A stretch of DNA of 64,000 bases, from positions 930,001 through 994,000 of the forward strand of contig JAZARR010000159.1 of the NCBI GenBank assembly GCA_037389465.1, written 5' to 3'. Source of the DNA: Baylisascaris procyonis (Eukaryota > Nematoda > Chromadorea > Rhabditida > Ascarididae). The notes beneath the pieces were generated by a model. That model was not told the DNA's origin and ran no database searches. It worked only from the letters and a program-made list of their open reading frames with translations. The position numbers and the translations under genes were made by a program. Below are positions 13,801-26,134 of this stretch, one piece after another; position 1 is the first letter of the stretch; each line of letters opens with the position of its first letter.

Positions 13801-16800
13801 TTTGAAATTGTTTTTCGCTTCTGATAATCACAGAGGAGCTAGAAACGGCACAACTTTTATTTGCTTTGATGATATTTGCAGTCATATATTCGCAATTCAA
13901 CATCATCTTGCTCTCCTTTCCTCAGTTCCTCACATAGGCATTCCTCCAGTATTCCTCTCGTCGAGAGAACGAAAATGTTAAGCGCGGCCAAAGTTTCTTT
14001 CTTTCTCTCTCTCTCACTCTAAAATTAAGAAATAGCATCACGATCAGTACCATAGTAGTTCCAATTTGATTTGAGCGAATCTTAAAGAATCTAAGTGCAG
14101 CAAAAAACGCGTAGCGTTTTCTAATATATTTAATGAATTTCACTCGAACACTGCAAGTCTTAGAGGTGATCCTGATTAACTGACAAACTTGCTTCATAAA
14201 ACCATTGTTAATTCTTCAGCAATTATTTTATAATGTTCGTCGTTTGCACAATCGGTGTGATATATGAAATGATTTCTGGTACTGAATCACTTCTATGCAA
14301 GCCAATCGCTACAATGTGCCCGCCTAATCACGGCAACGTTGTAATAGTTTCGGATTTGAGTAATAAATGGGGATTACCTGTTTCGCGCTCGTGTCACATT
14401 AATGGCATTATTGATGGAGTGCGGAGAGGAAATGAATTATCCAGGTGGTACACTTTGCCTCCTCTTTTCGAGGTGTGAGCAGCAGTCGTTCTCCGTCTTA
14501 CGAGGCTAGAATTTCGTTGCCGTTCAATGCCTATGAAATGGGGCATTCTGCACACCGAATGCATAGAATCTCTGCCAATTTGTCACTCATAGCGGCTATT
14601 CATTACGCAGCAATGCGTCCCTAGTACGCTCAATCGGAACCGTTGCTCATTTCGTCAATATTGAGACATACATAATGAAGCCATTTGTTTTATGCTTCAC
14701 TGTACTTCTCTTCTGGATCACTGATGTCTAAGCGATTCTTAAACTTGTATAGCTATTTCAGATGCGATAAAACATGCAAACTGCAGGTGTACACTAGAGC
14801 ATAGTCTAGTTGCACCATTAGAAGCAATAATGACTTAAATATTTTCTCGATTTTCGATGTTCTATATGGATCAATGCCTATAGAGGGCAGTAATCCTTTT
14901 TTTACAACTTGGAAATGCCAACTTGCAAACAGAAATCGCTTGTTAACGTGAAGCTCGTTTCATCTACAAAAGTTGCATCTGAAAACTCTTCAAGAAGCTC
15001 AATTCCCACTTCCGATCGAGCAATGCAACGAACGCTTGCCAGGAAGAGAAAGTGTCATGTACATTTGAGATTGACCGATTACGAGCAGACTGTTGACCAT
15101 ACGCCTCACACATGATAATCCCGAGTAGGGATCTCCCTGGGCTATAATTAAAAGAGAGGCCTCATTAGGGGAGCGATCACATATTGCGTATACAGCAGGC
15201 TGTAATCGATCATGAAGCAATAAGAGTAATGAAAACTGGAGCTTCCAGCTTCCTCCTTCTCACACACAGAGCTGTTTCCATTTAGGTATTTTCGAGAACG
15301 CAGGAGCTGCCTACTCTAAAATTTTTGCAGAATTTCTTAGCATCCAAAGTGGTATTTGGCCACATTAGAATTCAAGTACTAAGACAAGAAACTGTGATGG
15401 AGTCAACCTTAGATCTATAATAGCGCTTTGTTTTGGCAATAAAAGCCTAACTTTCTTGATGGCTTGACCTGAAATAGTCGATTAAAACCTCTTATCGGGT
15501 GAAAATAGCAGTGCTAACACCATACCGTTCCTCATCTTGTGAGCATCAAGGATACCAAGCCCTGAGAACATGTTGTTTTTGCAACAGGCACTCTCATTTC
15601 GTTTGAAATTGTGATTTAAATTTGCGTACATGTTTTCTATTCGGCTGTACAGTTTACTTCACACATGACTGAAGATAGCAGTGTACATTAAAACTGTTAC
15701 AGATAAAAGTACCAGAATGAATTTTAACATTTGCGCTCAGTAAATAACAAATTCAAATATTTTAGTGACTCCTCTCGGATGTGCAGACGGAAGCAAAAAT
15801 GGTTTCATCCCAGATAAAACACTGCACACTGCAAGAATGAAAACGGATGTTTAAATGCTTTCCATTAGCCCTTGATTGACTCGTTAAGGGAATTCTAAAC
15901 TGTTGGATGCAAAAGATGTTTAGAAACGCTAACTCCTGAAATGATTTAAAATGTTTGAATTATATGATGCTCCTGAATTTTTTGAGATATTTTTGGCTAT
16001 TCTGGGATCTATGGAAGTTCACAGCAGAAAAAGCGATACGAACGAAGCGTCTGCCAAATATCGTGTTCGACAATGGTTGTATCAGCAGTCGATGCGGACG
16101 AGTAGGTCGGAAATAAGCACGCTTAATGCAATCTTCACTTGCTTGAACAAGCGATAGTCCATCAAACTTACTCGCATCCCAAAGTGTTAAGGAAACATTG
16201 AAAAAGCAACACTGTTTCAAAAATAATTTCGATCGTTATCGTTGATCGATGATACTTCCCTCACATGCATTTTATATGTATTAGAGAAAACAGAGGCGTT
16301 GCATATGAAGGGTGGTTCATTAGGGGCACGCAAAATCATTATGGAAAGATTGCAGTATTGACGAGGATTATTCGTTGAAATTGTTCAGCTGCGAGCAGTG
16401 CATATTATAACAAAGCTAGCATATGGAAGGAAGTGAATAACACAAAATGCATAGAGATTTTACATATATCACCGCAAATTCAGGAGTACATAATGGTGTT
16501 GCTTCGCCCCTTGACCTTCCCTCCTCGGCTTTCATGCGTGTTTAGCTTCTGGCAGTGTGCATTTACATCTCATATTTATTCTAGTAATGCCTACGCTTGG
16601 CCCAGCACCGATTTTCACGGTTGGAAAGTTGTATAGTTGATCAGCTCTACAGAAAAGTGCATTTTCACCAAATGTTTCAATTGTTAGAAGTTCATCTATT
16701 GTTCTGCATTCCTGGGTAATTAGTGTGTTTGGCGAGCCAAATTTCAGAACACCAGATCTAGCCATCCTAAAAGGCATGAGCTTTCATTTCCCCTCTCGCT

Positions 16801-19800
16801 CCGTCCCTTAATCTTTTCTCTTTTTATAAGTGCCTGTTGACCTTCATTGGTTTTCTCGAAAAGGTCTGAAAACAGTGCTCCATAAGTCTGTTTGTAGTTT
16901 GAAAGCAATGTTAGGTTCATTACTGCGGCAGTGCTAGAATCGTCGCTGGATAGAAAAGCTGAAGAACAGCATGCGGCACTCAAAGGTTAAGTAATAAGGA
17001 TTTGCTTTCCTAAGAAACAACATCCTGGTCGGGTGCAAACAGCAAATTGGCTAATTGGGTTCTTGGAGCTTGTCGCAGACAACGACTTGCTCGTTTGTTA
17101 GTATTGTTTAAGAAGCTCGTTGGTCGTCAAGTGGCGCACATGCTTTGAAGTCGCCGCACATCGCTTTCTATCTACTCATTCGTCACCACTGATTTAACAA
17201 ACGATAACAGATTAGCCAAGAGTGTTGCTTACAGCACTGCGTAACAAGATGACATGAAAAGATGGCGATATAAAGAGGCATAAATTTGTCGTTTCTCGAA
17301 TAATCTGGAGCGATACTAGAAGTTCGCATAAACTGACGCCTTCTTAGCTAATTAATTGTGCGAGAAAGGGCTACACGTTAATGTGAGATGTGCATAAACT
17401 CGTTTCTGCCTTCAAACAAGATATTACTAGCTTTACCCTGATTGGTTTTTGCAAGCTTCATCAATTAGGCAATGAAAGTTATTGATTAAATCATTTCATA
17501 AAATGCATTCACTGCTATCTAGAATTGTTTTTAGAGTTTCCCGTAGTTTCAGTGAATGAAAGCAAAGATTTGCAGCATTGTGACACCTCAAATCAATTTT
17601 AGCTACAGATGTTGAGTGCATCACAATCGTGGCGCATTCATGAGCAGTTCATCAAATTTGACGCGCTACAATCGGCGATGCCAGATCTATGCTAATTGCA
17701 TGACGATAGTTATCTAGCAAACAATCAAATTCGTTCTGTCGCGAATCCGCTATCGGCTTTGTTGTAAACGACATTTAAACTTCCAACCGATTTCCTGCAA
17801 AACTCATTCTCCAAACAAAACAGATTTATGTGGCACGAACTATTATCCTTTTAAACGTGATGTTTGTTACATAATGAAGCTATGAATATGACGTAGCAGG
17901 AATATGCACGCAACAACTTAAGAGTAGACGAGCACAAAGTTTGTACTCTTGACGTACTAATTTTTTTTTTCGGTAACAGCACATATTCATTGTAGTCAAC
18001 AATGGCACGTTTGCTTCATTCCGCTCGCTAGTGAACACTACTAACGAAAACTCCAGTATTCGTTTGATAGAAAACGAGACTGATACATGGCTTTACTTTT
18101 TGAACGAGAACATTTCCTTCGCTCGCATATTGAGGTATTAAGCACCCTTCGACAGATAATTGCTTTCACTTATGACCTTATTTGAGAAAAAAGCACATTT
18201 CTCACTTCAGTGGACGCAGGCATAAAACATTTCCGCTGTTCCTAGGCACTGAGTCTGTTTCAACATTCAACTCGGCAAGGTTTGGTCATAGTTCATTTAA
18301 TCATTACACAGCACAGAGCATATTTATTACATTACTCATCTTTTTAGTTATCAGTGAGTGAGAACTTCACAGGAGTTATCATAGACTGCACTGCAGTTTA
18401 AAAATATTGATACCGCTCTGACGTTCGCATTGTGCGGAATGGGAATGCAGACCATGAAGTTCTTCCCTCTTCTTACTTTGTGAAGGCTCGATGACGAAAC
18501 GAGAACATTGCAAATTTTACCTACACATGTCATCTCCTTTCAGAAAACAGTGAAAGATGTATGAAGATTGCCCAAAGAAGCCCTCATATTCGCTCAAACC
18601 ATATCAACCAGCTCCAAAGCGTTTTAATTATTTCTTTATAAGAAAACCTTGAACAGTAATAAGCTGTCATCATGAGGCTTTAATTGTGATAGAAGAGGCC
18701 CTTTGATTTCTTCACTAACGTGAGGTAACGCTGTATGCATGTTTTCTCCTAAGCTAAAACTTGGAAGTAGCGTACGAGGAAATTCGGGAAAACGCTGATA
18801 TCTTATGCAATTTTTACACTGTTTAGCAAATTCACTGTGGAAGAGCACATTATGGTGGCATAGCGCTTATGTCGTGAACATATGCCTATGCCTATCTATT
18901 TGACTCCTCTAACCGGGAACCATGAGAACCGAAGGAACAAAGTTTAGTGGATAAAATAAACGTAATAAATTCGCCGCTTATACCATATTTCGCGCTGACA
19001 CATCAACTCGAGAAAGTACTGGAGATATTTGAATTCCCCAAAAAATTTGCTTGCATTTTGCATTGCCGGATAACAGGAAAATAAATCTTTTTTTTTTTTC
19101 AAGATTGATACAGTTGACTCGATCAGCCAGAATATGAATGGTTTATCTGCATATCTCTTGTTGATATTTTGTGAAAGTGGAAGGTCAAATTAACAAACTA
19201 CAAAAGCGAATATTGTGTCAGCTCCTTCGATGCGTTCTCCCATTCCCTTAAAATGGAAAATGCAACGCATCGATATTACATCAATGTCAAAAATGGTTTG
19301 TAGTTGAACTCATATCGGAAAATGAATCTTTGATTGTGAATGGAAGTAAAGCGAGTCATTCGAAAACGTTAGGAAACTAAGGAAATATGTAGAGCGACGA
19401 TTGATGAGTCAATAATGGTTATGCCTGAAGCGATAACACGAATTGGAAATCCCAAGTTAGTCGTTCAATTAGCCAATTAAATAACGATTTCTCGCAAGAA
19501 AACGCCTCATCGATGAAGCGACATCACTTCGATGCGTTTTAGTTTATCGCTTCGGAAATGCTTTTCAAGAGAACACCAAACGACAAAATAATCGTCCATT
19601 GTAATTTTGGCGCAAATCAATCACAAGTAAAGCTTGAGCGGCAATGCTGAACCGACTACTCTTGAAATGAAATCACTGATATCAAAAAAAGTTAAGGTTT
19701 TCATCGTTTCATCATTCACTATATCCTCCATAGCAAGGAGGAGCTCCTAAAGCCATTTCCCTCCTAAAGCATCATTGGTGTGCAATGTTCAGAAGGTGTT

Positions 19801-22800
19801 TAAATTCTCCATCTGCCATTTCATCACGCCTTTTGTAACTTCGTATTTCCTAAGATAAATTATATGACTATTATATCTCTGCGCACATTAGCAGCGTAAC
19901 CACCTATTTGTCAGATACCTTCAATGTTTAGAGCAAAAATTTTTGCGAGATACGAACAAAAAGGTTCGGTTCATGCCAAGATTTGCAAACTTCATTTTCT
20001 CTCAATCTTTCCTCGGTAACCATAACCTTAAATATTCGAAGCGTATAGCACGGGTGTTATTCATCAAAATGATTTTCAGTTCACCTGAGGCAAGACAGAC
20101 AGGTACCTTAGAGAATTCACAGAGCATCATCATACGTGAGTTCATAGTACGACTGTATGCGAAACTCAGACAATTTAAGAAATGAACGCAAAACTGAATA
20201 TGCATATTACTTTAGGAAGGAAATCTAACGCCACTGCCTTAAAATATATAATAAGAAAGTCTGTCTAAGCCTCAATCTGAGCTCAGTCTACTCCGTGAGG
20301 ACCTTCCACCGCACAGTTATGATGATACTATGTGTTGTTGTGCCGGTCTTCGCATTCAGCGCCTTCTTGTCCAATTGGCAAATTTCTCAACTAATCTTCT
20401 TCCATGTTACCGAATTCAAAACGCCATTACGCTTGAGTCATGTTCAGTTTGCGCAAGTTTTTCTCAGAAAAATGTGGAAGTTATTGTACGCAGCATTTCA
20501 CCGTCCACTGCATGAAATGGAATGCACTTCGCTGCGAAAATCTACGATAACCACCCACTATTTTCATTTTGTGAACTCTCACATAATCGAATATATAACT
20601 GCAATTCTGTCATTTATTTTCACCAAATGATGAATATAAGCACCATTATGCTCGCAAAATTTCCGGCCCACCTCTATGCTTTCTCAGCGCCTGATCGTGG
20701 CTCAATTCCCGGGCTCATCCGGTTTGCAGCCGCCTCTCTCAGTTCTGCTGATTGAGAGGCTGAGGAATGGAGACAGCTTTTCCTTCAACTGAATGTGACG
20801 CGTTGGGTAAAACAACCGAATTTAGCGACACTTCCCTCCTAGCCGGGTAATTTTCCGCACCGTCATCGAATTTCATAGATTTGATTGGAAAATCGATGAT
20901 TTATTCAGTCCATCAGATTCAAATGTAGGTACCAAACATGCTGGACTAGTCGGACGATAAAATTTGCAGTGAATAAGCCATATTTGACATATCCTGTGCA
21001 AAACGAATGGTTAGAAACGATGCAAATTTCGTGTGATCTGCTGCAATTGATATCGAATGAATGCAAAAAATAATGGCGTTGAAGCAACGACTTTCAGTGC
21101 AAATTCTGATTGATAGTAAAATGATAAAGTAAGTGCTTAAACGGACGATTCCTGAGGCTGCGATCAACACGGTGGACATCAAAGCATTCTCCAGAATAAC
21201 ATGCGAACAAACGATCAGCCATGTAGCTGTTAGCGATGTCCCGCGCCAATACGTATCGTATCTTGTTTTGTAGCACACCGCGGCATTTGAAATGGCAGTT
21301 CACTACTCCGCAGTGACAATCGGATAACCACTGGCCTCACTTTTGTATTGCGTAAAGGATGTGCAAATTATGGTCTTTCTTTGACCATTGAACATACAGA
21401 AAGAATTGTATAGACGGCAAATTTGTATCTACTAGCCAAAGCGTCCCAAATCTGCATGATGCATTAGATTTAACCAGCGCAAAATGAGACCACCTGTGGC
21501 GCGTTGTTCCTAGAGAGGATCTATTCTAAGGCAGCGTATGAAATTATGCCGTATGTAGATCGCAGTTTCTAAAGGTTATCGCATCATTCACGCACAGAAT
21601 ACATCAGTCCCCCACTAAATCCTCATTACATTAGCAGTTAGCTCATATGTAGAAATAGTACAATGCTTTAGGCTGAAATTTGCGTTCCAAAAGTTCCGCT
21701 TTACTCTTCGTCGCAATTTTTTACAACAGGAATCCATCATCTTCTATGTATTACAACTGATACGCTCAAATTTTTTTAGTGTGCGCTTCAAATATCTACC
21801 AGGAGCATTTTTAGCCATAAGAACGCTGTTCTAGATGCCGCCTTAGAGAACTATCTTGAAACGCGGGGATTAGTCTCTCAATGACAACTTTCCGCTACCA
21901 ATGAGGAATGATACGCAGTTTTAACAGAAAAAAGATCATGGAAGCCTTCAACAATGATGTTTTTATCCCATGTGTCCGCTCCTTCAAAGTTTCGACGTTA
22001 TAACAACCGATAACCCGGTCCTCTAAAATGCGCACACTTGGCTTTGTGCTCTGAACAAAACACTGGCTTCAATAAATTAGGAATCAAAGAAACTTCACAA
22101 ATAAGAATGGTTTTTGCCAATATTATTTGGCACGCGTTTCCAGTGCAGGACGTGGCATCCTTTTTTCCCGTGCATTCGGGGTGCTCCCTCAAAATGTTCT
22201 AAGTTCATTTCCAGCTAATTCTGTGAGCTGTGGGCAGCTTATTTTGACATATATTCTCATCCTTCCTTCACACACAGGTCTGAAAATTTTGCTCACTGCT
22301 TCTCCAGCATAAATCAGCACAGCTTTCAAATTTCCCTAATGTTGTAGGGAGAATTTTTCCTCATCAGCATTCAGCTTATATGTGTTAGTTGTGTTTACTA
22401 CGACGTTATAATATGACAATATTTTAAGCAACATCCTGACATGAGATCATTGCATACGCATGAGTCAAGGTCATTATCATTACAAATTTCTATCGGAAAA
22501 TGATGCATAACCCCAAAAAACAAGTAGGACAATTTACCAGTTAATATACATGCTGACCGGTTACATAACTGATCAAAACAGTCGATGTACCCTTAATTGC
22601 GCAGCAACTTTTTTACCCTACCGACAAACAAAATGTTGGGTTTGCACCGCATATTTTTGACGAAATTTTCTCATTTGCATTTTGCATATGTTAGTTATCG
22701 AGATGTGCTAAGAATTAATGGATTGTTTTCACCAGCGCGATTTCGATTCCCAACAACGAATAAGAAGGGGACTCAGGATGGATCCTGAAATGCCATAGGC

Positions 22801-23185
22801 CTAGAAATTATCCAGAAAATGATGAATCGGGTTGCTGGTAGTTCCATAGTGGATTCAAGACTATTCGTAGAAATTTTCATCGTTAAGGTTTCTCTGAATC
22901 ATCATTTCGGATTAAAAAATAATACACTTAGGCACGTAAACACACATAGCTATAAAATCCCTTATAATTACAAGCTTGTAAACACCACAAAAAAAGGAAA
23001 ACATAACATAGCAAATATAGAACATGATGACGGAATGTCAGTTGAGCATTTACAGTTTTTTGGAAATATTATTCGGCGAAGCAAAAAAAAAATCCTATCT
23101 AAATTCCAACAAATTAAACAATGCTAATAAGCTCTTAAACATTCTATGAGGTACTACAATAATTAAAAAATTTGTTCAGTGAGCG
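7873..23185. other. 15 kb region without recognisable genes
   Basis: No open frame here has domain-like content. The two longest, at 9596-10108 minus and 9758-10087 plus, overlap on opposite strands in a somewhat GC-richer patch and match nothing I know. The region lies 5' of the LRR gene at 6.4-7.8 kb and 3' of the one at 23.2-25.8 kb, so it is most likely regulatory and spacer DNA. Homeodomain-like TAAT/ATTA clusters stand out near 17345-17500 and 19455-19620. A purine (G/A) tract lies at about 12258-12280 and a CT run at about 13995-14018. No tRNA or transposase was seen. Confidence 0.5.
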
Positions 23186-25776
23186 TTAGGGATACAACTC
23201 GTAGGGAACAAACGACGTACTAAACTTGATTTGCCTTAAAAGAACACGCAAAGATACTAGACAGATAGCAATTAGCATTACGAGAACATAAGTTAGAAGC
23301 AAATGATTGGGAAGTTTGTGAGTAAAAAGCGAATATGGCGTTGTGAATGAAACGCAAGAAATGATGGAACTCTCGGTGAGAAGACATGCATCGTAAACAG
23401 TTAGTGGGCGTAGGTTGGATATCGAACAGAATCTCGAACCTGAAGACATTGTGAACGCCAATGTTGACTCACTGTTCTTCAAGCTTATTTGAAGCGTTTT
23501 GTTGTAGTCTGCTGACAATTTTAAAAGTACTGACGCTGGTTGCAGTGACGTAACATGGAGATATAACCGTGGAGAGACATTGAGCTTGACGCCTCTAAAG
23601 GCTGTTCCGTGCTTTGAATTAGCAACACAAACAAATTCAGTGCTGTCACTCAGTCGCACTTCTTCGATGACAAGCGTTCGAGACTGTGACACAATCTCTC
23701 CATTCGAGTTCAGCCACCTCACGTTCGGCTTCGGAATGCCGTTTGCATAGCATCTAAGCACCAGTCGCTGCGATTCTCTAGAATTAGCGTGTTCTGGAAT
23801 GTAAACAATCCTCGGCGCGCATTCAGCAGTAAACTCTGCATCCTTCAGCAACTGGTGGTAGGCGGTATTCATATGCCGACAAAATATGCGATTCGGCTCT
23901 GTAACAATGCCGTTTGAAAGTGCAATTTTCATCCAAAGAATGTTGCAATCACATAGCATCGAATTGCCATACAAGGTGAGAGTTCGAAGCGAAGGCATTG
24001 CTGCCAAAAAATTGAAAACGCTTGTTATATTGCCATTATGGAGGTAGAGCGTCGAGATGGTTGGTAAAGCAATGAATGCATCGGCGTCTATGAACGATAA
24101 CGTGGGGTTGTCGTTCAAACGCAATCGCAGCAGCTTTGGCAGATCCTCGAAAGCACCGTCTTCTATGACCGTTATATTGCAATCTGCAAACAGAATTACC
24201 TTAGGGTACAAAATGAGTAACGGAAATACGAGACTACGGAGGAGGAAATAAAAGCAGAGCACTCCTGTTTCGCCAATACAGCAGAACAAAACGGCCATTT
24301 TCACTGACTTTATGAGCAGATTTTATTGTGTTGCAAGCGTACCTATATTGAACATGTCGAAGTCACGATACTCTCAAGTTGCTAACAGTTTTCAGTTCTG
24401 TTATGGAGCCATGCGAGTTTTCGCCGACTTCATTTCGACGAAATAGAGGTAAACAGAGAACAAATTTGCATTCTGACTGCATTTGCAATTTGCAATTTTT
24501 TTGCATTTGTGGAAAAGAATTAGCAGTAAAGAATGAAGACAAAAAATTTCGCTAGTCGCATTCTTTCAGCTCTTGGATATCGTAAATTCTGGATGCAACG
24601 CCCCAGATGCTAGTTCTAAGCCTGCATGTAGTTGTGTTCACCATGTCCTGAAATGGCGACCAAATTTTTATGTTCAGCATGTACTCCAACAAAAATGATG
24701 CAAAATCTTTCAGTCCACCATTACAGACGTGTAATTCGCAATTCGCTTCAAGTGCGCAATCGCAATTCAATGGTGTTGAAAATAAAATCACCTCACAGCA
24801 GTGGATTTCAGTTTGGTTATTTTCGTTTCGCAATTACCAGTATTGTTAATATGATCACCCAGTTTTTACATGAGTGAACTACAAATACAAAAATCTGAAG
24901 GAAAACAATAGCTTAAGGCAGCGTACCTGACAGATTGATCTCTCTCATTTCACTCATCGCAATGAAATCACCTCTGCGCACTGTCTTAATTGGGTTTCGA
25001 CTGAAGTCGACGGTAGTCAGGGTTGTGGCAACCGATCGTAACGCTAGCTGTGGCACAGTGGCAAAGCGATTATGCGACAAATGCAGTGACTGCAGCTGAG
25101 TGCATTCGAGTAACGCTGTCCTGTCGAGTCGCTCGATGCTATTGTGTTGAAGTCTCAAACGACGAAGCACAGATAGCTGCATCGAGCCACTAGCAACGGC
25201 ACTTAAGTAATTGTGCTCCAGCGAAAGCTCCACCAACTTCGGTGTGAATTGAAACGATGTAAAATCAGTAAGGCTATTCCAGCCCAAATGAAGCTGCCGA
25301 AGGTTCCCCAGACCGCGAAATGCATTTTCAGAGATTTTAGATATGCCGTTATTCAATAGAAACAAACTCTCCAGATAAATCATGGATGCAAATGAATCGT
25401 CAGGCAGCAAAGATAGACGATTGCCGCTCAAATCCAATGTTTGTAAACGATCGAGACCTTCCAGTAAAGGTATTCTCGCTAGTTCATTGAAAGAAATGTC
25501 TAAAACTCGAGCATCTGGAAACCAAAATTTAAAATCGGATGGAAGCTCAGAGATTTTATTCCATGAGGCATTGATCACTTGAACATCGGCTGGAATGGTT
25601 TCAGGATCTGGAAACCGTATCAGGTTCCTGAAGGAGCAGTCCACAGTGAGAATATTGCTGCTAGAGAAGCAGTTGCATTGTGATGGGCATCGCGTATAGT
25701 TCCATGTTGAAAAAGCTGGAAATATCATTGCTGCTACGAGAATGAACAACACCATAAGTGATGACATAGCTAACAT
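23186..25776 (-). CDS. LRR-Ig-FN3-like single-pass membrane protein
   Basis: Two exons, 24927-25776 and 23186-24183, join in phase 1 to give 615 residues. The junction G|AT restores LSDCNITVIEDGAF, an unbroken LRR, with donor CAG|GTACGC and acceptor TTTGCAG. Domains: signal peptide about 1-23; N-terminal Cys cap C30, C34, C36, C47; LRRs about 50-355; C-terminal cap 358-405 (LCDC at 360-363, then C385 and C405); one Ig domain 406-488 (C428, W440, C469); a fibronectin-III-like part about 489-566; membrane helix about 577-598; short tail ending YELYP. This is the build of LRIG/Kekkon/IGLR/LRFN-type adhesion or co-receptor proteins. In C. elegans the IGLR group has LRRs plus Ig, and IGLR-2 partners the membrane-fluidity sensor PAQR-2; orthology here is untested. 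The single intron is 743 bases and contains a separate Cys-rich frame. Confidence 0.9.
24552..24833 (-). other. LRR-cap-like open frame inside the intron
   Basis: Within the only intron of the LRR-Ig gene, on the same strand, a 93-codon frame opened by TTG contains PLNCDC and, further on, two cysteines 22 residues apart (CRLRTSIW...KEC), followed one residue later by a stop. The CxC...C...C order resembles an LRR C-terminal cap. If joined to exon 1 it would give a secreted, shorter LRR protein. Against this, the only AG between the upstream stop and the motif is in the wrong phase and has a poor tract. It may be a decayed exon, a missed isoform or chance. Confidence 0.25.
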
Positions 25777-25800
25777 GACAAAGTGATGGCATGTGTGGCC

Positions 25801-25808
25801 TTTTTATA
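25801..25808 (-). promoter_or_regulatory. TATA box of LRR-Ig gene
   Basis: The minus strand reads TATAAAAA beginning 32 bases before the ATG at 25776. This is a good core-promoter match, but transcription would start almost at the ATG, so either the 5' leader is extremely short or the match is fortuitous. Confidence 0.4.
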
Positions 25809-25817
25809 GGGAAAATA

Positions 25818-25825
25818 GGGCGTGG
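25818..25825 (-). promoter_or_regulatory. CCACGCCC box upstream of LRR-Ig gene
   Basis: The minus strand reads CCACGCCC 42 bases before the ATG and 10 bases upstream of the TATA-like box. The same octamer occurs 40 bases before the start of the other LRR gene. A GC-rich hairpin (GCGCGG paired with CCGCGC around a six-base loop) follows at about 25833-25850. Confidence 0.35.
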
Positions 25826-25858
25826 GAAACAGGCGCGGTTCGACCCGCGCAGGTGGTC

Positions 25859-26134
25859 TCATGCCATGGGAAAGTCGACTGGATCTGCATCTCCCTCGAC
25901 GACGACCTCTTCAAATGACGGTCTCCATGCACTTTCCTCCCACATTCCCTCTACAACGTATTGTTCCTTCGGCAAATCAGCAATGACTCTTTTATGGCGC
26001 AATTTGTTGACATTTGACGCTCGTATTCTTGAAAGGGCCAATAAACTGACTGACAAGGTACATCTTTGATTTGGTGTCAGCAGAACTTGATCTTTTCTCT
26101 TCGCTCTCTCAAAAGTGATGATAGAATCGACCAT
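25859..26134 (-). CDS. hypothetical 91-residue ORF just upstream of LRR-Ig gene
   Basis: This open frame runs from an ATG at 26134 to a TGA at 25859 and ends 82 bases before the LRR-Ig start codon. The last half is coding-like in composition, with an acidic end (VVVEGDADPVDF), and could also be a terminal exon. I do not recognise a family. The close head-to-tail spacing resembles a nematode operon, but no trans-splice acceptor was found in the gap, and the gap holds a TATA-like box instead. It could equally be a mobile-element remnant or chance. Confidence 0.25.
   Translation of the reverse strand: MVDSIITFERAKRKDQVLLTPNQRCTLSVSLLALSRIRASNVNKLRHKRVIADLPKEQYVVEGMWEESAWRPSFEEVVVEGDADPVDFPMA

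Noticed and set aside
20690..20730. GGCTCAATTCCC resembling a tRNA or SINE B box
   Set aside because: A key T is replaced by C, and no A box or tRNA fold is present.
25828..25855. GGTTCGACCC within a GC hairpin, like a tRNA T arm
   Set aside because: The hairpin is real, but no matching acceptor, D or anticodon arms exist around it.
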